Origin: Dehalococcoidales bacterium
GTDB lineage: Bacteria; Chloroflexota; Dehalococcoidia; Dehalococcoidales; UBA2162
Assembly (NCBI GenBank): GCA_030690265.1
Contig: JAUYHA010000077.1
Coordinates: 22,794 to 86,793 of the forward strand
Length of the DNA stretch: 64,000 bases
Direction: 5' to 3'
Both the position numbers and the translations under genes were made by a program. The notes under the pieces were generated by a model, which did not search any database, was not told the origin of the DNA, and saw only the letters and a program-made list of their open reading frames with translations. Each line of letters opens with the position of its first letter. Position 1 is the first letter of the stretch. This document shows positions 1 to 8,285 of this stretch, piece after piece.

Positions 1-764
1 GACTCCTGGCGAAGGTAGTGAAAGCCCTCTTTGATTTCGGCAAAGGCACCGCTACCCCGGATGGTCATCGTGCTGGTGAGGGGCATAAGGGCAATAAAGA
101 CCAGACCTATAAGGTACATGCCGGTCATGGTAAAGTAGACGGCTTTAAAGCCGATGGCATCGATGAGGAAGCCACTTAACGCTGGAGCCATTATCCGAAG
201 AGTATTCATTCCTAAAGCGTCCAGGGATATGGCGTTCATGATTTGTTCTTCATTAACAATCTCAGGGATGATAGCCTGGCGTGAGGGTATCATCAAGCCC
301 ATAATACTCCCCTGAAACAGGGAGGCTACCGCCAGGATCCACCACGAGCCACTGCGTTCGACACTCAGGTAGCCCAGGGTCAGGGCAAGAGCAACACCCA
401 GGGAGACAACGGCTGAGCTTGCTAAGCCAGCGAGCAGGACATACTTCTTCTGCACCCGGTCGGCGATGACCCCGCCGAAGAGAGACAGTGCTAGCTGGGG
501 TACGGCGTTAAAAAGAGACGTCATTCCCAGGATAGCTGCTGAGCCGGTTATGCGGAAGATAAGCAGGGAACGGGTCATCATCTGCATATTCATTGAGGCT
601 CGCTGCCCCAGCATACCCAGAAAATAGAGGCGGTAGACCGGGTTCTTCAAGGAGGTGAAAGTTTTTAGATTGTGCAGAGAGAGTCCACCCTCGTCTATAG
701 CAGGCTCAACTCCTATATCAGGTTTTATTCCAATCTCTCTGTCTCTATCACTGTCCCTTTTCAC
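1..764 (-). CDS. MFS transporter, DHA3/EntS-like exporter (partial, C-terminus outside window)
   Basis: A reading frame open on the minus strand from position 764 to the window edge encodes about 254 residues of a major facilitator protein. Successive hydrophobic helices are visible, with the diagnostic loop between helices 2 and 3 (FGGVIADRVQKKYV) and a later MMPSRQAIIPEIV motif typical of the DHA3 drug/siderophore exporter group. The family is about 400 residues long, so roughly the last 150 are missing because the window begins inside the gene. I chose GTG at 764 because GGGGAG lies six bases upstream; a TTG at the conserved TSLKNPVYR segment is the alternative. It would act in the cytoplasmic membrane; the substrate cannot be told. 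Confidence 0.8.
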   Translation of the reverse strand, partial: MKRDSDRDREIGIKPDIGVEPAIDEGGLSLHNLKTFTSLKNPVYRLYFLGMLGQRASMNMQMMTRSLLIFRITGSAAILGMTSLFNAVPQLALSLFGGVIADRVQKKYVLLAGLASSAVVSLGVALALTLGYLSVERSGSWWILAVASLFQGSIMGLMIPSRQAIIPEIVNEEQIMNAISLDALGMNTLRIMAPALSGFLIDAIGFKAVYFTMTGMYLIGLVFIALMPLTSTMTIRGSGAFAEIKEGFHYLRQE

Positions 765-851
765 TCACTACTCCCCTGTGTTCAAACAAAAAAACGCTCT
801 GACAATAGAGTGCTAACTTCTTCTTCAAAAAAGCTTCTATTTTATGAGATT

Positions 852-880
852 ACTGAAAAAGTCCTTCGGACATTTTCAGT
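852..880. terminator. Stem-loop between the MFS gene and the methyltransferase
   Basis: ACTGAAAA (852-859) pairs with TTTTCAGT (873-880), and inside it GTCC pairs with GGAC around a three-base loop. It lies downstream of the minus-strand methyltransferase gene. There is no clean T-run, so termination is only a suggestion. Confidence 0.4.
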
Positions 881-902
881 AAAGCTACCTTAGATTTAAC
901 TA

Positions 903-929
903 CCGCTGAAAAACTGGGTTTTTCAGCGG
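903..929. terminator. Stem-loop, candidate terminator of the minus-strand methyltransferase
   Basis: A perfect 11-base inverted repeat, CCGCTGAAAAA at 903-913 and TTTTTCAGCGG at 919-929, sits 43 bases past the stop of the minus-strand gene. The A/T run within the stem makes it terminator-like on either strand. Confidence 0.5.
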
Positions 930-971
930 TCTCTTATGCCTAGTTTAGGCTCATGGCTCTCAAAAAGCAAG

Positions 972-1625
972 TCAATTGGTTCCACTCTCTTTTTTCACGA
1001 GCAAACAGATATTCCTTGAAAAGAACTTAAACGGGTGACGGTCGGAGCTTCCAGAGGATAATTTGATTATCTGGAAGCCTTCTTTTTCCACCAGCTTTTC
1101 CAGTTCAGGGTAAGAGAACAGGTAATAGTAGCGCCCCAGGACTTTTTCTCCTGTCCGCCAGGGAACGGTGATTTCTTTACCGCTGAACCAGAAGCGGGGC
1201 TGCCAGCGGTTCCAGACGGTGATAAAAGCTTCTCCCCCCGGCTTTAAAATCCGCTTCAATTCCCTTATTGCCAGCAGTCTTTCCTGCTTACTCCTGATGT
1301 GGTGGTAGGTGGCTACTGAGATTGCCCAGTCAAAGGTCTGGTCAGCAAAGGGGAGGTAGCTGGCATCGGCCAAAAACAGGTTGGTACTGAAGTCAAACTT
1401 CCGGGAGTATTTGACGGCAAAGCTCAGCATCCGGGCGGAAAAATCCAGCCCGTAAAGCTCAAAGTTCTCCCTGAAGGGCAGGAAATCGGCTCCGTGGCCG
1501 CAGCCGATGTTAAGCAGGCTGCCTTTCTGCCACCGTTCTGCCAGCGCCTCCAGCTCCTTACGGAATATAGACCAGTGCCTGAAGTTATACCAGCCCGGGG
1601 CTATCTCATTAAATATGTCTTTCAT
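972..1625 (-). CDS. Class I SAM methyltransferase, Trm9/ALKBH8-like
   Basis: 217 residues. Motif I (NIGCGHGADF, residues 39-48) and the acidic strand-2 residue D61 mark a Rossmann-fold SAM methyltransferase. Beyond the generic fold, several stretches match what I remember of the tRNA methyltransferase Trm9: the N-terminal FNEIAP, the ADASYLPF...TFDWAISVATYHH block, KPGGEAFITVW, a VPW tripeptide (154-156), and a late RYYYLF...ELEKL segment (165-177). Trm9 with Trm112 methyl-esterifies cm5U34 to mcm5U34 in eukaryotic tRNAs. The gene is divergent from an Elp3 homologue, whose product makes the cm5U precursor, only 45 bases away, which supports a tRNA role. No Trm112 partner is visible here. A generic small-molecule methyltransferase remains possible. 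ATG start. Confidence 0.8.
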   Translation of the reverse strand: MKDIFNEIAPGWYNFRHWSIFRKELEALAERWQKGSLLNIGCGHGADFLPFRENFELYGLDFSARMLSFAVKYSRKFDFSTNLFLADASYLPFADQTFDWAISVATYHHIRSKQERLLAIRELKRILKPGGEAFITVWNRWQPRFWFSGKEITVPWRTGEKVLGRYYYLFSYPELEKLVEKEGFQIIKLSSGSSDRHPFKFFSRNICLLVKKESGTN

Positions 1626-1670
1626 TTCTCTCAGGGGCTAAAATTTGTTAAACTATTATTAGGGGGCATA

Positions 1671-3062
1671 GTGAAGTATACAATGAAAAAATTTACCAGG
1701 ACAATATCCGGGGTTACTCCGCTTGCCGTGATGGCTTCACCGATGGGCTGTCCCGGGCATTGTGTCTATTGCCCCACTTTTTCCGCTACTCCCCAGAGCT
1801 ATACTCCCCGTTCCCCGGTGGTGTTGCGGGCCAGGGAATATAACTATGATGCCGGGGAGCAGGTCAGGTTAAGACTAAGAATTCTGTCTGAAATGGGGCA
1901 TCCCACCGATAAAATTGAGCTTATTGTCATGGGGGGGACTTTCCTTGCCTGTCCTGAGGAGTATCAATACCGGTTTATCAAGGACTGTTTTGACGCTCTG
2001 AATGGTGAAGAGTCAGCCACGCTGGAAGAGGCAAAAGAGCTTAATGAGAAAGCCAGCCACCGCTGCACCGGACTCTGTATCGAAACCAGGCCGGACTGGT
2101 GCGGGCAGGAAGAAATAAACAGGATGCTTGAGTTTGGCACCACCCGGGTCGAACTGGGGGTGCAAACTCTGGATGACGAAATTTACCGGCAGGTGCGGCG
2201 AGGACATACGGTTGAAGATGTGGTTCAGGCTACCCGCCTGCTTAAGGAGCATGCGTTTAAGGTGCACTACCACTGGATGCCCGGACTACCTGGCTCAACC
2301 CCGGAGAAAGACCTGACCCTGTTTCAACAGCTATTCAGCGATGCTCGCTTTAGGCCGGACGGCTTGAAAATCTATCCCACCATGGTAATCGAGGGCACCG
2401 AGCTGGCAGGGTGGTATCGGCAGGGACGTTATCAACCATACTCAAGTGAGACGATGATTAATCTGGTAGCGGCTCTTAAATCTGTTGTGCCCGGGTATGT
2501 CAGGATTTCACGGGTGCTGCGGGACATCCCTTCGGAATATATCATCGGTGGTTTAAGAGATTCGCTGAGGCAGGTGGTGAAACAGCAGATGAGCCAGCTC
2601 GGCACCGAGTGCCGGTGCATCCGGTGCCGGGAGTATGGCCACCGGCGCCGGGCCGGCTGTGAAACAGGCGAGCCGCGGATGGTAAGAATGGATTATGAAG
2701 CTTCAGATGGCAGGGAGGTTTTCCTGTCCTTCGAAGATAACAATGAGACCCTTTTTGGCTTGCTGCGGATGAGAATCCAGTCTGAACCCATAGCCAGGCT
2801 GGGGCAGAAAACTGATGGTAATTTAGCTTTAATCAGGGAGTTACATGTTTATGGGGCTGAGGTTCCCTTGAGGCAGCAAAATCCTGAGGCAGTCCAGCAC
2901 CGGGGGTTGGGCAGGTCTTTGCTGGCTGAAGCCGAGAGGATTGCCCGGGAAGAATTTCAGGCGGGGCAGATGGTGGTACTGTGTGGGGTGGGAGCCAGGG
3001 AGTATTTCCGCTCCGAGCTTGGCTCCAGCCTGCAAAACCATTATATGGTCAAAAGTTTGTAA
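1671..3062 (+). CDS. Elp3-family radical SAM/GNAT tRNA uridine(34) acetyltransferase
   Basis: 463 residues from GTG 1671. The radical SAM half carries the cluster-binding cysteines C27, C31 and C34 (GCPGHCVYCPT), and a zinc-type CRCIRC motif follows. The C-terminal GNAT half has ELHVYG (390-395), the acetyl-CoA loop HRGLG (410-414) and a terminal HYMVKSL, all hallmarks of Elp3. Single-subunit Elp3 carboxymethylates wobble uridine of tRNAs; the Dehalococcoides enzyme is the structurally studied example. The reading frame is open upstream to 1494, but that part overlaps the divergent methyltransferase and reads as non-conserved. I chose GTG 1671, preceded by AGGGGG; ATG 1683 is the alternative, though it lies 16 bases from that site. 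Confidence 0.92.
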   Translation: MKYTMKKFTRTISGVTPLAVMASPMGCPGHCVYCPTFSATPQSYTPRSPVVLRAREYNYDAGEQVRLRLRILSEMGHPTDKIELIVMGGTFLACPEEYQYRFIKDCFDALNGEESATLEEAKELNEKASHRCTGLCIETRPDWCGQEEINRMLEFGTTRVELGVQTLDDEIYRQVRRGHTVEDVVQATRLLKEHAFKVHYHWMPGLPGSTPEKDLTLFQQLFSDARFRPDGLKIYPTMVIEGTELAGWYRQGRYQPYSSETMINLVAALKSVVPGYVRISRVLRDIPSEYIIGGLRDSLRQVVKQQMSQLGTECRCIRCREYGHRRRAGCETGEPRMVRMDYEASDGREVFLSFEDNNETLFGLLRMRIQSEPIARLGQKTDGNLALIRELHVYGAEVPLRQQNPEAVQHRGLGRSLLAEAERIAREEFQAGQMVVLCGVGAREYFRSELGSSLQNHYMVKSL

Positions 3063-3304
3063 ATTTATCAATGTCATTGCGAGGAGCACATTCGCTTCGT
3101 TCAGTATAAACTCCGCGACGAAGCAATCTCTAAGATTTGTTGAGATTACCACGCTACGCTCGTAATGACATTTGAAGAGATTGCTTCGCCTTCTGCGAAT
3201 GGCTCGCAATGACAAAGGAATTGTTAAACAACCTCCGCTCTCCCCTTTGACAGAAGCCTCTAAAGACGATAAAATTCCTTCGGTCAAAGCAAGCGGAAGT
3301 AGAT
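3063..3304. repeat. R-A palindromic repeat block
   Basis: TGTCATTGCGAGG at 3072 is answered by GGCTCGCAATGACA ending at 3214, with TCGCTTCGTTCAG and AGATTGCTTCGCC pieces between. The right edge continues into TTGTTAAACAACC, the outer border seen in other copies. It fills the gap between elp3 and the hydratase genes. Confidence 0.8.
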
Positions 3305-3820
3305 ATGTTGCCGGAAGAGATTAGCCAGTCTGCAGGTAAAGTTGAAGTCAGCACCTTTGAAGTGGAGAAGGGAGCCATCAGGAAGTATGCTGATGCCGTG
3401 GATGACCCCAATCCGCTCTACTGGGATGAGGAGTATGCCAGGAAGTCATCTTACGGCTCGCTTATTGCTCCTCCCGGTTTTTTCGGCTGGCCGGCTAAAT
3501 GGGAGAAAGGCAGCACCTTCCCTGTTTTTTCGGGAGCTATGCTGAAGCTGATAACCGGCTTAAGAGAAGCCGGTTATACCAAGGTTATTGACGGGGCGAT
3601 AGATTACGAGTTTTTTTGCCCGGTTCGGGCTGGTGATAGCCTGACAGCTTCGGCGGTGATTGAAGATATTGCCGAGCGGAAAGACGGGGAGGGGAAAGCG
3701 GTCTTCGTCATTATCGAGACCACCTATACCAATCAGAATGAAGACCTGGTGGCTAAAGTGCGCCAGATTTTCGTCAACCGACAGCCGGGTAATTCTTCCG
3801 GAGAAGAAAGAAGTGAGTAA
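3305..3820 (+). CDS. MaoC-like hotdog-fold protein, N-terminal (non-catalytic) half
   Basis: 171 residues with the FAS1-type dehydratase N-domain layout: FEVEKGAIRKYADAV (18-32), DPNPLYWDEEYA (34-45) and a later FFCPVRAGDSL. Where active hydratases carry His in the NPLH motif, this has Tyr (NPLY), so it probably serves as the structural half of a two-subunit enoyl-thioester hydratase. The next gene, overlapping by 8 bases, encodes the half with the intact catalytic motif. ATG start at 3305; the upstream sequence AGCGGAAGTAGAT gives only a weak ribosome site. Confidence 0.82.
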   Translation: MLPEEISQSAGKVEVSTFEVEKGAIRKYADAVDDPNPLYWDEEYARKSSYGSLIAPPGFFGWPAKWEKGSTFPVFSGAMLKLITGLREAGYTKVIDGAIDYEFFCPVRAGDSLTASAVIEDIAERKDGEGKAVFVIIETTYTNQNEDLVAKVRQIFVNRQPGNSSGEERSE

Positions 3821-4277
3821 TAACCTGTACTGGGAGGATATTGAGGTAGATAGTGAAGTTACCCCGCTACCCAAGGTGGCTACCACCCAGATGCTGGTCA
3901 GGTGGGCGGGGGCTTCCGGAGATTTTAACCCTCTTCACTATGATGATGCCTTTGCTGCTTTCCAGGGAGCCGGTAAGCCGATTGTCACCGGACAGTTGAA
4001 ACGTGCCTGGCTGGTTCAGCTAATCACTGACTGGATAGGGGAAGAAGGTATTCTGAAGAAATTTTCCTGCCGTTTCCGGGCGGTGGATTACCCGCGTCCT
4101 ATGAGAACAATAGCCGAGCCTCAGGAAGGAGAGACCTGGTGGTGTAAAGGGAAGGTCGCCAAAAAGTATCTGGAAGAGGGCAAGCATTATCTCAACTGTA
4201 ATGTTTGGGTGGAGAATGGGCAGGGGGAGATAACAACTACGGCCAGGGTGACGGTCATCTTGCCATCCAGAGGCTAA
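3813..4277 (+). CDS. MaoC-like dehydratase, catalytic half
   Basis: 154 residues. It contains the R-hydratase signature SGDFNPLHYDD, with D37 and H42 in the D-x4-H spacing expected for catalysis on (R)-3-hydroxyacyl-CoA or the reverse hydration. I placed the start at GTG 3813, inside the end of the preceding gene and behind CGGAGAAG, because conserved sequence begins at NNLYWEDIEV. The pair plus the following SDR resembles the hydratase and dehydrogenase parts of multifunctional beta-oxidation enzymes encoded as separate polypeptides. The substrate is not determinable. Confidence 0.85.
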   Translation: MSNNLYWEDIEVDSEVTPLPKVATTQMLVRWAGASGDFNPLHYDDAFAAFQGAGKPIVTGQLKRAWLVQLITDWIGEEGILKKFSCRFRAVDYPRPMRTIAEPQEGETWWCKGKVAKKYLEEGKHYLNCNVWVENGQGEITTTARVTVILPSRG

Positions 4278-4303
4278 TTTATCAAGTTTACGGAGGGCAA
4301 AAT

Positions 4304-5215
4304 ATGGGTGATAGATTAAAAGACAAAGTAGCGATAGTTACCGGCTCGGGGCAGGGCATCGGTCAAGCTATAGCGGTGGCTTTTGCCAGGGAGGGAGCTA
4401 AGGTAGTAACCAATAACCGTCGGGCAGGAACTTCAGGTGGAGATGCGGAGACCGTAGCCGGGCAGATTACAAGTATGGGTGGTCAGGCGGTACCCTTCTT
4501 TGGCAGTATCTCCGAGTTTGGAGTAGCCGAGAAGCTGATTAAAACGGCGGTGGATAATTTCGGCAGGCTTGATATCCTGGTGAACAATGCCGGTGCCGAC
4601 CAGCCCCGTATGGTCTGGAATATGACCGAAGAGGACTGGGATATCTGCCTGGATTCCTTTCTCAAAGGCTCTTTCAACTGCACCCGCTTTGCCTGTGGTG
4701 TCATGAGAGAGCAAAAGTGGGGCAGGATAATAAATACCACCTCCACTGCCTGGCTGGGCACTGTGGGACACTGTAATTATGGTGCCGCCAAGGCAGGACT
4801 CGTCGGTCTGACCAGGGCAGTTGCCCGGGAGATGGGCAGGTACGGAGTAACCTGTAATGCCTACGCCCCGACGGCGGCAACACGGTTCACTTTAAGTGAA
4901 GATATAGTAGCCGGTTTTAAGAAAAGATTTGAAGCCGGGCTGATGACCAAAGAGAGATACGAAGAGCTGACCAATCCGCCCAGTCCGGAGACAGTAGCTC
5001 CCTTCCTGGTATACCTCTGCACTGACCAGGCGGCTGATATCAACGGGCAGGTGTTTGATGTTACCGGAGGTTCTATCGCTATTTACTCGGAGCCGATAAA
5101 AAATAAGATTATAAAGAAAAAAGAAGGCTTGTGGTCTGTTGATGAGTTAATAGACCAGGTGCCTAAAGTATTACTGGAAGGCTACCAGAACCCGGCACCG
5201 CCGGAAAAGGCCTAG
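4304..5215 (+). CDS. SDR-family NAD(P)-dependent oxidoreductase (3-hydroxyacyl dehydrogenase/FabG-like)
   Basis: 303 residues. The cofactor motif TGSGQGIG (13-20), NNAG (94-97), and catalytic S147, Y159 and K163 (YGAAK) identify a classical short-chain dehydrogenase. It follows two MaoC-type hydratase genes by 26 bases and so likely oxidises or reduces the 3-hydroxyacyl intermediate that they handle. The start is ATG 4304 with GGAGG seven bases upstream, although the frame is open further left. The C-terminal tail from about residue 260 (IYSEPIKNKIIKKKEG) extends beyond the usual 250-residue core. Confidence 0.9.
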   Translation: MGDRLKDKVAIVTGSGQGIGQAIAVAFAREGAKVVTNNRRAGTSGGDAETVAGQITSMGGQAVPFFGSISEFGVAEKLIKTAVDNFGRLDILVNNAGADQPRMVWNMTEEDWDICLDSFLKGSFNCTRFACGVMREQKWGRIINTTSTAWLGTVGHCNYGAAKAGLVGLTRAVAREMGRYGVTCNAYAPTAATRFTLSEDIVAGFKKRFEAGLMTKERYEELTNPPSPETVAPFLVYLCTDQAADINGQVFDVTGGSIAIYSEPIKNKIIKKKEGLWSVDELIDQVPKVLLEGYQNPAPPEKA

Positions 5216-5271
5216 GCTGGCAAAGAACAAGCTGACCATTCTTCAGCCACCCTCTGACATCTGGATATTGA

Positions 5272-5300
5272 TTGACTTTACTTAATAATAGGTATACGAT
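5272..5300 (+). promoter_or_regulatory. Candidate promoter for small membrane protein
   Basis: TTGACT (5272-5277) and TACGAT (5295-5300) with a 17-base spacer; TATACG at 5293 is an alternative -10. The predicted transcript start falls within a base or two of ATG 5309, so the message would be leaderless or nearly so. Confidence 0.45.
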
Positions 5301-5308
5301 GCCCAGAA

Positions 5309-5497
5309 ATGCCAGGTAATTTTGCTTTTAATAAAAAGAAACGGTCTCGAAATTCTTGGTTCTATAAATTTCTAGGCTTTTTAATCATAGCAGGCATAGT
5401 CATCGGCTTATTTGGTCCAAAACACTTAATTACTGCCTTTTTTGTCATTCTTGTTGGTGGTTTGTTCTATTTAGCTCTTAGTTCCCACCACCAGTAA
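5309..5497 (+). CDS. Small two-helix membrane protein
   Basis: 62 residues: a basic start (KKKRSRNSWFYK) followed by two hydrophobic segments at about 20-36 and 41-57, and a short HHQ tail. I do not recognise a family. Composition (basic cytoplasmic end then membrane helices) supports a real protein. No ribosome site is visible before ATG 5309, but a promoter lies immediately upstream, which would fit leaderless translation. ATG 5299 is not in this frame. Confidence 0.5.
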   Translation: MPGNFAFNKKKRSRNSWFYKFLGFLIIAGIVIGLFGPKHLITAFFVILVGGLFYLALSSHHQ

Positions 5498-5565
5498 GGC
5501 TTACATTAAAAAAAGGGAATTGTATAATTGCTTCGATTGCCCGAGTTCTAGCTCTGGAGGTGCCT

Positions 5566-6417
5566 ATGGAAGCGATACGACTGCTCAAAAAGAGGCCCTG
5601 GGGGATACCTGGTGCGGTAATATTGCTGGCTGTAATACTGCTTGCCGCGCTGTCTCCGGTAATAGCCCCTTATTTCTTTAACCAGATGAATATGACCCAG
5701 CTCTTGGAACCACCCGGCGGGGATTTTATCCTGGGTACGGACAATCTTGGCAGGGATATATTCAGCCGGTTTGTTTATGGCTCGCGCCCCTATCTGGGAA
5801 CAGGTCTGATAGCTGTTGGCATCGCCAGCCTTCTTGGCATCCTGCCGGGAATTACCTTTGCTCGGGCCGGCAGAAAGGCACAAAATATCCTGAAGGTGGC
5901 CTTAATTGCCCTTTCCATCATCGGAGGGCTTACCGTGCTTCTGGCTGCAACTATGGTCGTATTACGTTTTATACCATTTCTTTCCATCGGCAGACTAATG
6001 ACTTCCATCCACGGATTTGGAAATACAGGGTTGTTTATGGTTATCACCGGCCTGCTGCTGTCCTTCATATTCTTACCATCAGTCTATTTTTCCATGCGAA
6101 GCGCTTCCATTGATGGACTAAAGCAAGGCTTTATTTCTCTTTTATCAGCCATTCCTGTCCACCTTGGAGTCGCCACAGGGCTGGCGGTAGTGGTCATCGC
6201 TCCAATGAGCTACTACGGTTTTGGCATTCCGCCCCCGCTTCCTGAATGGGGGAACATGCTCAGCGGAGCGGGACCCCGGTACATGCTGACGGCTCCCTGG
6301 ACGGTTGTAGCCCCGAACATAGCTATTGCCATAACTCTGCTGGGTCTTGTTCTCTTCGGTCTGGCTACGCGAGAAATATGGTTTCCCACTTTTCCCGGAA
6401 CTACTGAAAAGTTCTAA
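5566..6417 (+). CDS. Orphan DppC/OppC-like ABC transporter permease lacking the EAA region
   Basis: 283 residues. The N-terminal part has the DppC signature (PPGGDFILGTDNLGRDIFSR), and the end has YGFGIPPPLPEWGNMLS and APWTVVAPN, both typical of peptide/nickel permeases. Between them, the segment that normally holds the cytoplasmic EAA loop (EAAR-type, contacting the ATPase) is shortened to SMRSASIDGLKQGF. No partner permease, ATPase or binding protein is adjacent. It may be a degenerate or repurposed permease. ATG 5566 lies five bases after GGAGG; a GTG at 5560 overlaps that ribosome site and is less likely. Confidence 0.75.
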   Translation: MEAIRLLKKRPWGIPGAVILLAVILLAALSPVIAPYFFNQMNMTQLLEPPGGDFILGTDNLGRDIFSRFVYGSRPYLGTGLIAVGIASLLGILPGITFARAGRKAQNILKVALIALSIIGGLTVLLAATMVVLRFIPFLSIGRLMTSIHGFGNTGLFMVITGLLLSFIFLPSVYFSMRSASIDGLKQGFISLLSAIPVHLGVATGLAVVVIAPMSYYGFGIPPPLPEWGNMLSGAGPRYMLTAPWTVVAPNIAIAITLLGLVLFGLATREIWFPTFPGTTEKF

Positions 6418-6452
6418 GCAAAGTAAAAACGAATCATTACTGGTGGAGTTGA

Positions 6453-8153
6453 CTATTTAATCAGCTTAAACTCGTTAACATCTACCAGCCCCAGGTCGGT
6501 CAGCCTGAGCTCGGGGATTACCGGCAGAGCCACGAAAGATAGGGTGGAGAAGGGGGAGGACAGCCTGGTTCCCAGTTCAGCCGCTACTTGCTCCAGCCTG
6601 GACAGTTTATTCACCACCGTCTCCAGCGGTTCGTCGGAGAGCAGCCCGGCGATAGGCAAAGCCAGGCTGGCTAATACTTTGCCACCGGCTACCGCCACCA
6701 GGCCCCCCCGCAGTTTTTCAACTTCCTTTACGGCAGCGAATATGTCTTCATCGTTGGTGCCGACAGCGACAATATTGTGAGAATCGTGGGCAATAGATGA
6801 GGCAAGAGCCCCTTTCTTCAAGCCGAACCCTGTGACCAGCCCCAGTCCGATATTGCCGCTCGCTTTATGTCTCTCCACCACCACCAGCTTGAGAATATCC
6901 CGGCTGACATCAGGCATAACAGTCCCATCAACAACCTTGACTTTCTCCATTCTTTTCCGGGTAATTATCTGGCCCGGCACAATCTCAATAACCGGCACAG
7001 TTTCTCCAGAAGCCGTAAGTTTCAATGCCTCAATATTGAAGGGCTTGATTTTCACGGTGCTGGTTAATCCTCCACCGCTAACCTTATCTGCCGAAAATAG
7101 CGGTTTCCCTTCTCTGGCAACAAGACGGCCCTGATAAAAGACCATATCTATTTGCAGGCTGGGCAGGTCGCTGATGGTAATCAGGTTAGCCTGGTAGCCG
7201 GGAGCTACCGCCCCGAGCCCCTCCAGCCTGAAATATCCGGCGGGATTAATGGTTGCCAGTTGAATCGCCCGCACCGGGTCAAGACCAAGGGCAATCGCTT
7301 TTCGCACCACAGCATCAATATCGCCGTCCCCGAGCAGGTCAACACAGCTGCGGTCATCAACGACAAACATGCATCTTTTATAGGTTTTGTCAGTGACCAG
7401 GGGCAGTAGAGCCTCCAGATTTTTCTCCGATGAGCCTTCTCTAATCATGATAAACATACCCTGCCTCAGTTTTTCTTCAGCCTCTTCCAGGGAGACAGAT
7501 TCGTGGTCAGAGCGGATGCCGGCGGCGATATAGGCACTCAGGTTCTTACCCCTGAGGCCGGGGGCATGTCCATCAATCACTCTTCCCCGGGCAAGGTCAA
7601 TTTTGCCCAGCACATTTTCATCCCCGCCAATCACCCCAGGGAAATTCATTAGCTCCCCCAGTCCGATACAGCCCCTCCATCTCAAGACCTGGCGCAGTTC
7701 TTCAATGCCAAGACTGGCTCCGGAGGTCTCCAGGTGGGTAGCCGGCACGCAGGAAGGAGCCATCAAAAAAAGCTCCAATGGCAGGCGGCGGGCAGAGTTC
7801 ATCACATATCTCATACCGTCCAGCCCGGAAACATTGGCTATTTCATGGAGGTCGGTAACTACGGCTAAAGTGCCCCGCGGCACTACGGCACGGGCATATT
7901 GAGCCATATCAAGCATTGAGCTTTCTATATGGACATGCCCGTCGATAAGACCGGGGGCAAGATACTTACCCCCCAAATCCAGCACCTCCCTGGCATGGCT
8001 GTAATCACCGACTCCGGCAATCCTGCCTCCGTAAATAGCCACATTGCCCGGCTCAATCTCGCCGGTAAAGACATTCACTACCCGGGCATTAGCCAGAACC
8101 AGGTCAGCGGGCAACTCCCCTTTAGCTACTGAGATTAAGCGATTATTTATCAA
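6453..8153 (-). CDS. ade: Adenine deaminase
   Basis: 566 residues, the usual length. Metal-site segments include GLIDGHVHIESS, VTDLHEIANVSG, IDGHAPG and SDHES, and the C-terminal domain has the SIAHDSHNIVAVGTND block specific to this family. The enzyme converts adenine to hypoxanthine and ammonia in the cytoplasm. The gene lies 121 bases before hpt in the minus-strand transcription order reversed (hpt is upstream), so deaminase and hypoxanthine salvage probably form one pathway. The start is TTG 8153, with AGGAAGG a few bases before it; no ATG fits the conserved N-terminus. Confidence 0.95.
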   Translation of the reverse strand: MINNRLISVAKGELPADLVLANARVVNVFTGEIEPGNVAIYGGRIAGVGDYSHAREVLDLGGKYLAPGLIDGHVHIESSMLDMAQYARAVVPRGTLAVVTDLHEIANVSGLDGMRYVMNSARRLPLELFLMAPSCVPATHLETSGASLGIEELRQVLRWRGCIGLGELMNFPGVIGGDENVLGKIDLARGRVIDGHAPGLRGKNLSAYIAAGIRSDHESVSLEEAEEKLRQGMFIMIREGSSEKNLEALLPLVTDKTYKRCMFVVDDRSCVDLLGDGDIDAVVRKAIALGLDPVRAIQLATINPAGYFRLEGLGAVAPGYQANLITISDLPSLQIDMVFYQGRLVAREGKPLFSADKVSGGGLTSTVKIKPFNIEALKLTASGETVPVIEIVPGQIITRKRMEKVKVVDGTVMPDVSRDILKLVVVERHKASGNIGLGLVTGFGLKKGALASSIAHDSHNIVAVGTNDEDIFAAVKEVEKLRGGLVAVAGGKVLASLALPIAGLLSDEPLETVVNKLSRLEQVAAELGTRLSSPFSTLSFVALPVIPELRLTDLGLVDVNEFKLIK

Positions 8154-8159
8154 CCCTGT

Positions 8160-8285
8160 CCTTCCTGAGCAAATCCGAAATCCAAAGAACTAAATCCTAA
8201 ACAAATCTGAATTTCAAAATCCAAAATCTAAACATTTGACATTTGAGTTTTGTTATTTGGCATTTGTTTAGAGTTTAGAGATTAG
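8160..8285. repeat. R-D AT-rich repeat, runs into the 3' end of hpt
   Basis: Strings of CTAAATCCTAAAC, CAAAATCCAAAATC and GTTTAGAGTTTAGAG fill the gap between ade and hpt. Similar text occurs at 31436-31512 and 32327-32384. The last residues and the stop codon of hpt (ILNTNL-stop) are read from it. Confidence 0.75.

Noticed and set aside
1494..1670. Upstream extension of the elp3 frame
   Set aside because: It lies antisense to the methyltransferase start and has no Elp3-like sequence; GTG 1671 with AGGGGG fits better.
2841..3411. Minus-strand open frames across the end of elp3
   Set aside because: They consist of antisense elp3 and translated repeat text.
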